The position numbers and the translations under genes were made by a program. A DNA stretch of 64,000 bases from Termitomyces sp. T153 (taxonomy: Eukaryota; Basidiomycota; Agaricomycetes; Agaricales; Lyophyllaceae). The stretch spans positions 1-64,000 of the forward strand of contig JACKQL020000026.1 of the NCBI GenBank assembly GCA_018296165.2. Direction: 5' to 3'. The notes below the pieces were generated by a model. It did no database searches. It saw nothing but the letters and a program-made list of their open reading frames with translations, and was not told the origin of the DNA. How positions within the stretch are numbered: position 1 is the stretch's first letter; every line of letters starts with the position of its first letter. Of this stretch, positions 30,541-42,369 are shown in pieces.

Positions 30541-33500
30541 AACAATAATTATGCATTTCTCACTTATATCCCCATTGATACTCCCATCAACAAAAACATC
30601 ACACTTGCCATTACATCAGGTCATAACCATGAAGCCCACACTGCATCCCCTTCTACTGGCATGATCATTGATTGTTGTGCCAGTAGCCACTTCTTGCCAT
30701 CTTGTGACAAATTCCTAAATTATGAGGAAATCAACCCTGAGCCCGTCTGTGCTGCTGATGGATGCACCTTCAGTGCCCTTGGTCGTGGTGATCTTCATGT
30801 TTGCCTACCAATGAAAGATGGTGAGAAACAGATACCCATCCTTCTCAAGAAAGTCTATTATGCACCTTAGATGGCATTCACACTCATATCCATATCATGT
30901 CTTGATTGTGCCAGGTGTTTCCTCCTCATTAAGGATGGGACATGCATCATCCACAGCCCCAAACCAAAATGTCAAGTTATTGGCTATGTACCTGCAATCT
31001 GTGGACTATATCATGCTGATTCATCCTTCACAATGCCATCCCCACATCATTCTGTCAATGTGGCATTAAAATCTATCACAATCAGTGAGCTCCACTATCG
31101 AATGAGGCATATCAACCACAATGACTTGTGTGAAGTGATCCACAAAGGGGTAATTATTGGCATTGAACTTGACATGTCTTTCAAGCCAGACTTCTGTGAG
31201 GCATGCATGAAAGGAAAAGCACAGCATCAATCCTTCCCAAAGAAGAGCAAAACCAAGTACACTCACTATAGTAAGAAGATTGTCAGTGATCTCTGGAGTC
31301 CTGCACAAGTGAAGTCTCTTGGTGGCACACTCTACTTGTATACAAATATTGACCTTCACACTTGCAAAGAATAGATCATGTTCTTACCTTGAAAATCTGA
31401 CACATTTAAAGCTTATAAGGCTTATGAAGCATGGGTTCAAGTCCATTGTGATGCATGAATCAAAGTCTATGGAAGCAATTGTGGTGGTGAGTTCACAAGC
31501 GCCAAGATAAAGGCCCACCAGGATGCTGCAGGCACCACTCACAACCTTACAGTACATGATTCACTGCAATCCAACAGCATCACTGAATAAGCAAATCGTA
31601 CCATTGTCAAGGGAGCTCAAGCAATGATGATTGCTGCAGAACTCCCAAAAAATCTTTGGGCAGAAGCTAAATGCCACATGGTCTGGCTATGAAATCATGT
31701 GCCATGCAGTGTGCTACCTGACAACATCATGCTGATCCAGGCAGCAACTAGCAAAAGGCCTGATATATCCAGACTACACCTATAGGGCATGCTCACATAC
31801 GTCCATTTACACAAAACTAGAAAGTTAGAATCAAAGGTTGAAGAAGCAAGATTTGTTGGGGTTGACAAGCAATCTAAAGGCTACAGAGTATACTGGCCTA
31901 AAAGACATGCTGTAACCATAAAAAGAGATATTTATTTCAACAGGGATGCAGCAATCAATCCCAACAGTGTCCAAATTGGGGGGAAATGGGATTTACCTGC
32001 CAATCCAGACACCCCTCAGTTCTCTGATTCCTCAAACATCTCACTCAAAATCAACAACTCTTCACCACCTAAAGAATCAGGGAAAATTGACAAAAAACTA
32101 TCTGAAGCCCTTCCAAAGTCCAATCCAGATGCCATAGAAGCCAAAAAACCTGCACCCCAAAATGCTCCACATCTTTGCACCTGTCAAAACTCACTTGCCG
32201 GTCTCCTTCAATTTGATCCCACACAATTTGGTCAAGGACAATGCCAAAATCATGCCAAAAACACCAATACTGTCAAATCAGCATTCATCATTGATGCACT
32301 TGACAGCCTTGAACTTGGAAGCATTGAAATTGACAGCATCAAAAATGAATGGTTTCAGGAGGTAATACTGGAAGCAATGGCTGCCAGCAAAGATGTGCCA
32401 ACTGTCAAAGAAGCACTCTCCAGCACTGAGAACCAAAATTGGACCTCAGTCATTGACGCTGAACTTGATCAAATTGAGAAACTTGGCACTTGAACAATAG
32501 TCGAAGCTCTTACAGATGTGAACATTATTCCCTGCTAGTACATCTTGCATCACAAGCATGGCGCCAACAGTCAGATCACCCACTATAAAGCCCAGCTGGT
32601 AGCAAAAGGGTTCAAACAGCAATTTGGCATCAATTACACTGAAACCTTTACTCCAACAGTATGTGCTGCCACACTTTGAATTTTACTTTCAATTGCAGCC
32701 TCTTGCGGTGCATCTATTGAACAAGCTGATGTCAAGAACACTTATCTCAACTCCTCTCTTAAAGAGGATGAAGTAATATATATGCAATTCCCTCCATTTT
32801 ATCACTGATTTCACAATCTACCATCCAAACTCAAGAAACTGTCTGATTCAAAACTTGCCTGCAAACTCAAATGTCCAATTTACAGTACCAAGCAAGGCGC
32901 ACATCACCAGTATGAGGAAGTATTTACAACCTTCACAAACCTAGGATACTCAGTCTGCCAAGCTGATGCTGCCATTTTCTACAAAGTCAGTGGCAACAGC
33001 TACACCATTATTGCTGTGGCCACTGATGACTTCACCATCATTGGCAATTCTGCCAAAACTACTTCAACCATCAAAAGGCAACTCAGTTTGCACTTTGAGA
33101 TTGTCAATCTTGAAGCAATCAACTGGCTACTCAGAGTCAGCATCACTTGAAACCTGAAGGATCGAACCATCTCCCTTGGGCAGCAGGCTTATGTCAAGCA
33201 AATCCTGAAACAATTTAATCTTAAGGAAGACTGTGTTGCAGTCACACCAATGGAAGCTGGAGCTGACTTTTCACTTGACTCACTCTCAGTCTCCCCCACA
33301 CTTCTCCTTCCTGTCAAAAAGACTTGCTATCATGAAATGATTGGCTCATTTATGTATGCCGCTATAATGACATGACCTGACATATTGTATGCTGTCTCTG
33401 TTCTGTCCCAATACCTTGATACCCCTAAAAAACACACATGATAGCTGTCACTTGCATTTTCCACTATCTGCATGGTACTACTGACTTAAAATTAGTTCTT

Positions 33501-33983
33501 GGAGGGACAGACCCCAAAATATCAGGCTATTCCAATACTGATTGGGCATCACAAATGCACTGCCATTCAATCTTGGGTTTCTTGTTTTTCATTGGACTTG
33601 GCACCATGTCATGGATTTCCAAAAAGCAACTGATAATAACTTTATCCAGCACCAAGTCTGAATGTGTCACCCTCACTCATGCTGCCAAAGATATTATTTG
33701 GATACATAAATTACTCAAGGATCTTTCATTTTTCTATTCATTCTCTTTACCTACAGATTTATACTGCAATAACCAAGGCACAATTCAACTTTCAAAAGAT
33801 GCCATGTTTCACAGCTGCACAAAACACATTGACATTCATTTCCACTTTATTCGACAAACCATTTCCTCAAATCACATTTGTTTGCACCACATTCCCACTT
33901 CCAATATGATTGTGGATATCTTCACCAAGTCTCTTGCCCACATCAAATTTGAATGTTTCTGCAAGCATCTTAGCATTGTCTGA
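30541..33983 (+). pseudogene. copia B pol remnant: protease, integrase, RT, RNase H
   Basis: The protease site reads IIDCCASSHF (about 30663), where relatives have DCGASSHF, so the Gly is lost. GAG-pre-integrase follows (RMRHINHNDLCEVIHKG; CEACMKGKAQHQSFPKKS at about 31190-31250). The integrase core is cut by a TAG at 31372. Later pieces are YRVYWPKRHAVTIKRDIYF at 31880-31940 and [20 protein letters not shown] in RT near 32610-32670. The catalytic box is VATDDFTIIG near 33020, a family variant of YVDD. RNase H is the longest intact frame (33438-33983: DLKLVLGG, LSSTKSEC, LYCNNQGTIQL). Confidence 0.88.
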
Positions 33984-34006
33984 CCTGCATTCAGATCAAG
34001 GGGGTG

Positions 34007-34263
34007 TGTTGAGAATATGTGGTAATCAGTTACATAATCTCCATATGTTTCTTTTTTTGTTACCATCACACTTCAGTGCTCTACAATCACTGAGGTGTAA
34101 GTCACTATATTCTATAACTGTCTCTTGTTACTCATCATACTAGTATCTACCTCTATTGTCAGGTACATACACAATATATTTAGTGCTCTACAATCACTGA
34201 GGTTATCTACCTCTATTGTCAGTTCTTATCACTTTGTTTCCCTTAGACCAGTCCTGCTTAAGA
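34007..34263 (+). repeat. copia B 3' LTR
   Basis: Starts TGTTGAGAATAT and ends CTGCTTAAGA, followed by GTTAT. It is preceded by the purine tract CAAGGGGG. Identical in length to the 5' LTR. Confidence 0.93.
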
Positions 34264-34268
34264 GTTAT

Positions 34269-35144
34269 ATACAATACTAATTGTGCTATTTCTGTTTTCA
34301 AGCATTTACATAGGTACACACCACCTTGTTTCTCTAGCAGACAATATTCATCTAACTCTATTCTAACAAAATGTCCAGAATAATTCATATATTTTGTCCT
34401 TGAACCAATAATTCCATGGTTCTACAAGATGCAAAAAACAGTCTCAGTCTTGCTGCAAAGAAGTTCCCAGACATTTTGATAAACCTCAATGTTCTTTTTC
34501 TTTCCTGGAGGTAAGTTATTCAACCAATGTAATAAAACACCATTTCACATTACAGGTCATGCAACCATTCTCATACTCCATCCAACTACCACACAATATG
34601 AGGTTTTGAATATAGCAGTGTGATGGTCATGACATTCCATGTGTTGAAGAGAAATGACCAAGTTTGGAGTCATGGCATAGGAGGCACCAATTTCCAATGA
34701 AGAGCCAAGTTTGCATCCATTCAGCATCAATCAATGACAGTTAGCAATCTCAATCACCATAAATTTGATGCAACCAAGGAGGAATGGGCACATGTTTATT
34801 TTTCAATAGTAGATTTTGTTTTACGTTGTAATAGTGCAGTCTCATTGAAATCACAAATGATTGTCATATTTTGAGAATTGTTTTCAATATGTAGTTCCAC
34901 CAATATACAGCATCTGTATTCTATCTTTGCATATGTGAATGAATCTGTTGTGGTGATCAATATTTACTCAAGGGCTAATTGCCAACTCATATCTGCAGTT
35001 AATAGAGGACAGTCAGCAATGTTGTAACACCCCTCAATACCAGTGTTCCAATTACATCAAAAACTGTAGCTATCCATTAGTTCTTGCTTTGTACCTGGGC
35101 ATGATGGATCTTCACTGCAGACATGGGTTTTTTTGTTATCCCAT
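34269..35144. other. non-coding, nothing recognised
   Basis: AT-rich, CpG-poor sequence without a frame that resembles a known family. Numerous stops in all frames. Confidence 0.5.
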
Positions 35145-35687
35145 TCATTCAAGGATGTTGCAAATCAGTAGCCTCTTCCAAAAAACTTCATAATCAAGTC
35201 TGAAAACTGACCCAGAGTGGTTGTTATTGCTCAAATTCATGAACCCAAATGTTAGCTCTGGATAGGCACAATATATCTTGTCAAACAAAATATAATTCAT
35301 TATAACAGTTGAATGGAAATCAACCATTGGCACCAATGGATTAAGTGTTGTTGACTCAAAAATGTTTATCTCCATCCAACCATGCCTCAGAATTTCAATT
35401 CTTGCAACTCATGCCATACCTGGGAACCATGCCCTTATGACCAATGATTTGGTGGTCACCATTAAATTGTGAAAGTTTACCAAAGCATCCACAATAGTGG
35501 TACATTGTCTGAGCAGACAGAAAATGTTGAGGTTACATGGATAGAAGGTCCATAGATTGAGCATGAGCAAGACACTTGACCCTCCAATAATGCTTTTTGT
35601 TGTTTTCAATAGGTCAAGAATGTTATCCCTTGCTAATTCAAGGCCATTTAAAACCCTTTTAATAGTCATACCAATGTGATTGCACAC
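35145..35687 (-). pseudogene. remnant of a conserved agaricomycete gene family of unknown function
   Basis: Two minus frames join as ILDLLKTTKSIIGGSSVLLM, then LWTFYPCNLNIFCL and, after stops near 35405, GWMEINIFESTTLNPLVPMV, FHSTVIMNYILFDKIYCAYP and LTFGFMN. The order SGS-V-L, DLDI-like, I-ES-..P, FHST-VMN, .YP.LT is a pattern I know from large lineage-specific families in mushrooms. No biochemical role is established to my knowledge. One frame change and several stops are present. Confidence 0.5.
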
Positions 35688-36941
35688 AACAATCTGTAAT
35701 ATTTTGCATGTTTTCCTGATGCTGCATCAGTCACAAAGATGTAGTTGACAGAGAATTTGTTCAACAATATCTCTCAGCAGCTGCATCAATTTATTATCTA
35801 TATATATGGTCAGTCTATGTTGTTAACTTCACAGACAACAACACACCTTGTTTGACCTTTAGATGACTAGCCTTTTTGTTTTTCTTCCTCTTTTATTTAT
35901 TTTTATTGCTGAATTTGCAAAATCCTTTCCTTACAGGTTGACATTGAAAAGCATAGAATATATGTCACAGGGACAAACCTTTTATGCGATGCATCACCAT
36001 TGTGGTAGTTGGCAAACAATGTTTTGTGAACAAGTAAAACATTTAACAATATTTTGAGACATGTCTCCAAATGTGTCAGTATTCACATACCACAGTTTAG
36101 GAGATTTTTTTCTGACCAATCACAAGAATTCCTTTCAAAATTGTTGTTAAGTTTATAGATATGCTCTCTCATGCCTTGGCACATTAGGAAATTGGCTGAC
36201 AATTATATCCCCAGAAGTTGCTGGGTTTATAACTGAATGTGTTGTTAAACAGGTGAGTATGTCTTAAATATCACACTACATGCCAACTATATGGGTACAT
36301 TCATAGTGTTTTGAACCAAAGTTGACTTTGTCAATAGCAAATGCATTTGACCTTTCAGAACATGTACTGTATTTGTGCTAGACATTAAGTAGACTTTTAC
36401 AGGCAAACATTGTTGAGGCAGATACTGAAGGAAGTTTTTGTTAATATTATATGCTTTCAAATCCTCAGAACATGAAATGTATCAGCCACAGACAGTCACT
36501 AAAATATTATAGGCAAAGTTGTTGAGTGATAGACTGGTTGTCCTATATTTACCATGAGTTAGTTGGTTGCCTAGGAGACTATAATCAAGAACAGAGTGGA
36601 ATTGATTATGAATTCAAGTTACTCAGTAAATCAGGCAATTATTCCCAATTCTTTACTGAATGGCATGATTAATGTAGCAAAACTAGTTTGCAGAAAATGT
36701 AACCTCAGATATATCTACATGATGGGATCATCAAAAATTGGCTTTATGTTAAAGAGAATAAATCTTGCAACTATATTTTGTTAATGTGATCCATTATACA
36801 ATTGTATACTTCATATCTCCATGTCATTTCTGTTTTCTCTGTTCTTGTTCTTTTTACCCTTATTGACCTCCCTCTTTCTTGACTGAAACTTTCTGTTTAC
36901 CATTAGAGGATCATTGAAGGCCTCTTTGTTTACCCCAACTG
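35688..36941. other. non-coding, nothing recognised
   Basis: AT-rich sequence with only short frames that resemble nothing I know. No repeat shared with other parts of the window was noticed. Confidence 0.45.
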
Positions 36942-38200
36942 TCAAAGTTTTGCTGTCATATCTCTCTTGTGACGTTTCTGAAAATTGAACCCAGCAAACA
37001 CATACATGGCAGTGCTAGATACAGTGGCTTTGCTCATGCTTTCTTGATTTGATCTGGGCAGTGTAGGAATTAGATGCTCAATAGGGGGTTCATCTGAGGT
37101 TCTGATTACATGAATATTGTGTGTGTTGATTTGATACACCTCCTTTATTGTTAGCATCTGGATGCAATCTTTATGTGAAGAACACATACTTGCCATATAT
37201 ATGCCTTGTCTTTAATAATGAAGCAATGAAGTGAGCAATTCATCAATAGTAAAGTTTCTGGTTTCAAGGTGTTATAAAAAGTCCAAGAAGCAATTAAATT
37301 GTTGTCAGGATCTTGAACATCCAACTGAACCAATTTGTTCTGTACTAGATTGAAATATGGTCCTTGATAATCTTCATTTAAATGGGGATCATAAAAAGCA
37401 TTGCATTCTACCCGAGGTTCTATAAAGTAATGAAATACAGCTGATTTACATTATGATTTTGACTTATGTTCACAATTTCCCAATTCACTAGAAGATACTG
37501 TGATAACAGAATTGCCATTGGAATTCAATTCAGTGAGAGAGCATTTGGTTGATTTTCTAGTCATGGAGTGTCCTTTATTTGGGTTCTAACAACATTAAAT
37601 TGGCCTGAGTACAAGACAAATGAAGATGAATTTCACTTACTCCATATTTTGGAAGCATATGAACAATGATACGGTCTTTCATTGTTATCTCCTCTCCATC
37701 AGCATTTCATACCCATTTGCAAATAGTTACATCCTATCACAATGAACATGAGTGGACAGTTCAATAATTTATCTCACCATTGCAGACTCCAATTCTTCTT
37801 TTTTGTCTGCATCTTGAATAGCATTCAACATCCCAATTTAATTGTTAAAAAGTGTACAAAGTCTTCTTGTTCCACTCATAGGCACCTTGATGGACAAAAT
37901 GTTCTTCATTTTTGAATCATCTCCCAATACCTGCACCTAAGATATTTGGTTTTTAGACAAGTCAACAAGATTCATACTGATTGTCCTCACCAGTTCTCCA
38001 GGACATCTAGCATAATGATTTCCTTTAGCTGCAATAATCATTCCAGCTTTTGTTCCAGCAACTTCACCAAAGGTGTTAGTTCTGAAGTCTTGTCCATCAA
38101 CATCTTTATATGAGTAGTTGCCTGACCAGGGCTTGACATTACAATAGAAGTCTGCAGGATAGTTTGCTTCACTAAGAAAAGCACCTGCCATATTGATCAA
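36942..38200 (-). pseudogene. unrecognised minus-strand gene remnant downstream of the Helitron helicase
   Basis: Three minus frames run in order: 38200-37937 (YPADFYCNVKPWSGNYSYKD; ARCPGELVRTISMNLVDLS), 37333-37151 (LDVQDPDNNLIASWTFYNTL; LLLMNCSLHCFIIKDKAY) and 37196-36942 (IHVIRTSDEPPIEHLIPTLP; FAGFNFQKRHKRD). The second and third resemble a transposon-associated fungal protein ending SDEPVE..-like, but I cannot name it. The 37579-38003 stretch is one arm of the inverted repeat. They may be decayed exons of one gene carried by, or next to, the Helitron. Confidence 0.4.
37579..38003. repeat. inverted repeat arm, right (partner 28630-29053)
   Basis: Reverse-complement match to 28630-29053 across about 420 bp. 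The two arms are separated by about 8.5 kb that includes copia B. Confidence 0.85.
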
Positions 38201-38389
38201 GCTCTCTTCAATTGATTCATATAGACCATCATTTCATTCTGCAATTAGTTCAGATGATATAGGCATCACTGTAAGAGGATTGGGTAACAATTGGTAATGA
38301 TTGTTGCTGTTTCTATAGAGGGGATTTATATTCATGTTGAAACATAAAATTATGCAACACCTACCAGTTGCTGAGAAATCAAAAGTGAA

Positions 38390-40675
38390 TCAATCTGATG
38401 TGGTTTCATCTTCTAATCTCCTTCTTTTTGAATCAGGAGCACCTTGGTGAGTGTCAAGGAAGTGAGACAAATTGTTTGATAATTTTTGTTTTTGAATATG
38501 ATGAGGGAAGGGTTTATTGACCTCTTGCAATATATGTGAAATAACCTGTTCAACTTCATTCAGAATCCCCAACATGTTTGTTGTGCTGTTGAGATTGTTG
38601 AGGGCATGGAGGCAAAGTTTATCAGCTTGATTGATTTCAGCCAGATGTCTTGTCACCTTCAATGTCTTGACGTGGTTACTATGTTTCAATAATGTACTCC
38701 ATCTCAAAATTTCCAGATGTTTCCTATCTTGTTGCATATCCTCAGATAAAGAACAAGTAATTCTCTTTTTTAAAAATGGATGTAAAATCCCAACTCCATT
38801 GAGTGACCATGCTCTTGACATTATCACATATGGAGATTCTGTTCTGCTGCAGGATTCCAAATCAATGATAACATGGTCTAGTGTCATACCTTGAGCTCTA
38901 TGGGCAGTAATTGCAAAAGCTGGTAGCACAGGGACTTGCATTCTCTTGATTGTTTGCTTTGATTTGTTGTATGGATGTTCAAATTTGAATGTGATGGAAT
39001 CTGCTATAATAGGGTAATATCCTGGAGACAGAGTATGCATTGGATTTTGGTCTGCTTTTGGAACATGAATAACAACTAATGTCAGATGACAAATACCAGC
39101 AACATCCACTGTATACCTAATTTGCTTGACCATACCCTTTGTTCTATTTGCAATTCCACCACTCACATCAAAGTTGTGTGACACTAACACTGGCATCCCC
39201 AACACAAGGAGAATTGTACCCAATCATTGCTGTGTTTTTCCCAAATGTAGTTCCTGTAACTGTTCTGTCAACCTATCATTGTCAATGGTTCTACTTGAGC
39301 TCACAACTTTTGTACTGATACAATTGATTGCATAATATCACTGCAGTTCTTGCCCTATGCTTACAGCAAATGGTTCAGCCATGCATTTGTTGAGCACATC
39401 TTTTGTGGCATTTGTGGCAACTATGATAGGTACAGTTTTCTGTCCAGGATCTCTATTAACATCCACCAACAACAACACAGGGGACTGTAGGATGTCATTA
39501 TCTTTGTTGTTACATTTACTCTCACACAACCTAGATAATAACTTCATGAATTTCTATTTATTGTCACCAAGTTGCTGATGCTGTTGTGTTAAGAAAACAA
39601 CCATTTGTACTGACAGCCAGAGCAATTTTCCAAAGATTATGTCCTGTCCCATAGTGGTTTTACTACATTTTTCACCATCAATCCTGTCATACAACCTTGC
39701 ATCAGTGGGGGGTGGAAGTTGCAAGAAATCTCCTGCAAAAATGACATTTATACCTCCAAATGTGGCAGTGTTGCCTTTTGCCACTGACAAAGCATGACTG
39801 ATTTGTGTTAAGAACTGACAGCTGATCATAGACACTTCATCAATGAACAAGAAATCAACACTATCCCAGAGATTCACAAGATCTGTGGTCACTGCAGTGC
39901 TATAGAATGCTCTCCCCATCAAGTTTAAAACAGAATGTAAGGTCATCCCTGCAATGTTTCTTGCCGCTATACCCATGTAAGAACACACTCAGAACTGTTG
40001 ACCTTGTTTTTGAGAGGTAAAAAAATCCTGGATTGCACTAATTACTCCAGACTTTCCTGTTATGGCTGATCCATTGATGAACATTTTGAGAGGTTTGTAT
40101 CCATTAACATTTTTCAGCAAGGCTTAGTCAATAACAATTCTGAATGTGATCTCGATCTCTTGTTCTCTGTTTAATGTCCATCAAGTAATGACAGTTTCAA
40201 CATCAAAGTCTGTATCAATAAATTTGCTAGCAGATGAGTTTTGGGTAAGAGCTGCACTGTAATCATTTTCATCAATTGTTCCAATGGATTCCAGATGTGA
40301 AAGTGATGCAGATGGAGCCTCAACAATTTCAGAATTTGTTTCCATTATGGATTTCATACAATTTTTCCAATCAGTCTGGCATTTCTCATAGTCAGATAAC
40401 TATATTTGTTCAATATCCTTTTTTCCATCAACTTGAATTACTTCTTCATCTGATCCAGGCTTGTACCTATTTTGTGGAATATCAGTTGTCCCTTGAGCTA
40501 CAGAGAACAATCCTACATTTTTGGCACTCAACACAACACAAAGTACATTATCTTTGATTCTGTTGAACTTAATTGACTGACAATGGTTGATACCCTCCAA
40601 ATGAGCCAATATATCCTCTTCTTCCAGATCTATCACAAGATCATCCTCTAATTCATGACAATCATCCATCAACAC
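38390..40675 (-). pseudogene. Helitron-type Pif1-like DNA helicase remnant
   Basis: The C-terminal helicase of a Rep/helicase Helitron protein, on minus. Upstream acidic and linker sequence (40675-40400) is followed by a Walker A derived from GxxGTGKS (NGSAITGKSGVISA, about 40080), then GIAARNIAGMTLHS, Walker B FLFIDEVSMIS (about 39845), GGINVIFAGDFLQLPPPTD (about 39730), MPVLVSHNFDVSGGIANRTK and the late motifs PVLPAFAITAHRAQGMTLDH (about 38920) and ESPYVIMSRAWSLNGV. It ends in a basic tail, KRRRLED. At least three stops or frame changes split it. No RepHel nickase motif or clear CTRR end was found in the window, so it is a decayed or truncated copy. Confidence 0.85.
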
Positions 40676-40756
40676 TGCAGGTAAATGAGAACATTGTTTT
40701 TTTGTTTTGCATTTGGATCACTGTCTGTTGCCTTCATCTCTACACTCATGTAAATT

Positions 40757-40850
40757 TTGCATGTAGGGGCAAAAGGGACATTGCAGCAGGTTAAGGACAA
40801 GATCCAGAAGTAAAGGGGGCATATGGAATGACCCACTAAATCACATGTGG
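40757..40850 (-). repeat. third copy of the BTB-gene 5' flank
   Basis: GGGACATTGCAGCAGGTTAA and following bases match 28407-28480 nearly base for base over about 70 bp. Here only the start of the reading frame remains. Confidence 0.75.
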
Positions 40851-40989
40851 ATACTGAACAGAGACATATGATCACAGTTGATTAATGTTGATAACTGCTG
40901 CAAGGGAAAATATCAAACTGAAAAGGTGCATAGCTTGTGTAAAAGGTCAAAAAAAGAATAAGAAAAAGACACTGTTATGGAAATGACAC

Positions 40990-41140
40990 CAGGAAAAATG
41001 AATGGAAGGGATGGAAATGAGCACTCAGCAAAAAACAGACCAACCAGATCAATGGTCCAAAAAAAGTGATTTCTATCTGAATCAACCTTTAGCATTTTTT
41101 TTGATAGACCCACAAGAACCCACTACTAAAGTAGTAGGGA
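40990..41140. repeat. copy of 25140-25275 segment with terminal hairpin
   Basis: Shares GAGCACNCAG, GATCAANGGTCCA and TATCTGAATCAACCTTT with 25140-25275. It ends in a short inverted repeat (CCCACTAC..GTAGTAGGG at about 41118-41138); the other copy ends CCCACTACATAGTGGTGGG. It could mark the end of a small transposon. Confidence 0.6.
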
Positions 41141-41436
41141 TTTCTTCTCTACTGGTTTTGTGCTGCACTGCACTTGCAACACCACATCTTGTTCAGACCA
41201 TTCCTTTGCAGCATCTGTTCCATCTGGTCAGGATCCTGCCTTCTTCTCCTTGTTTTCCTTATGATTCATTGTATATGTTACATTTTTTTTATTTATATAT
41301 GAGCTCCTTTTTTACTTTTAATTATTATATTCACATTTGAAGTGGATAATTGGACATTAAACTGTTCCACTGTTTGAACTCCCCTATCTTTCTACTATGA
41401 TGTTCCTGTTACCTCTTTCTGCATACTAAAGGTGAC

Positions 41437-42196
41437 TTATCTAATTGGGTGCAACTGTGAAGGATTCCATTGTTTGGGAGGATTAGAAAAGGGTGGAGAC
41501 TGGCAATGCCTGGCCAAATCTGATTTTGTTTGTAGATGTTTACTTCCCCTTATAAGCATCTCACTGAGGCAGCCAAATTTCAATGTATCAACATCATTTT
41601 CAGAGTAAACCCTGGGTGCATCTGGCAATCTGAGATTATTATCTAGGTCTTGTCCCATTTTGACTTTGTTGACAATAGCACACACCAACCAGTACATATT
41701 TGATCTAGACCATACTGAGTGAAATTCTTGAATTTGAATGGGACAATGCCTAGTGCCATTCAAAACAAGCATATTTATGTTCTTGTTATGCATGTAGAAG
41801 AGATGTGGAACCATCAAAATCATTTGAAAATATGACATGTCAAAATCATTAATTGGTTTACATAACACACACCTAGCAACACATGCTCAATGTGTCAAAA
41901 TGCTATATTCTCTTGCTATGGTGATATGAACTTGCTTTAATGGTTTAAAGTATGTCTCTAACTTGTGTTCTTGCTGCTTGATTTTTTTGACCTCAAAATA
42001 ATGGGAAATTCTCAGGCAAAACTTCCAAAGCATCAATCTCATGGTCAAAAAGAAAGTCTTCTTCAAGCCCAAAATGCACATCAGCAGCACCCCATAACTC
42101 TGCCAAGTCTTTGTTTTTCATGCAGTTCTCTATCAGGAAATGAGGTTGCTGCCATTTAGGAGGCTTGTGAAAAAGAGAAGTCACAAAACAAAGCAC
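41437..42196 (-). pseudogene. unrecognised minus-strand coding remnant
   Basis: Frames 42196-41993 (ELWGAADVHFGLEEDFLFDH; ALEVLPENF) and 41868-41437 (FGCLSEMLIRGSKHLQTKSD; HCQSPPFSNPPKQW) look protein-like in composition, but I know no family for them. They may belong together, with a damaged middle part. Confidence 0.3.
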
Positions 42197-42369
42197 AGCA
42201 TCTAAAATCTGGTAAACAGAGGAACTAATGACTTGTAAAAGCTAAAAGGGGCCTAGAATCACAGAGAGAGAGGGCAAAAATAGAGCTACAAGAACTTTGA
42301 GCTATACTGGCACAGACAAACACAAACACAATCTATTCACAGAATTTTTAGATGATCAAGAAAAGAGGA

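Larger units (their letters stand above)
29358..34263 (+). mobile_element. Ty1/copia LTR retrotransposon B, full-length but decayed
   Basis: Bounded by 257-bp LTRs at 29358-29614 and 34007-34263. Flanked by GTTAC (29353-29357) and GTTAT (34264-34268), a target duplication with one C/T difference. Followed by the PBS GGTTATGGG at 29615 and preceded at its 3' end by a purine tract (about 33997-34004). LTR sequence, gag and pol are close relatives of copia C (54972-61014), so the two belong to one family. Coding frames are broken by many stops. Confidence 0.95.
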
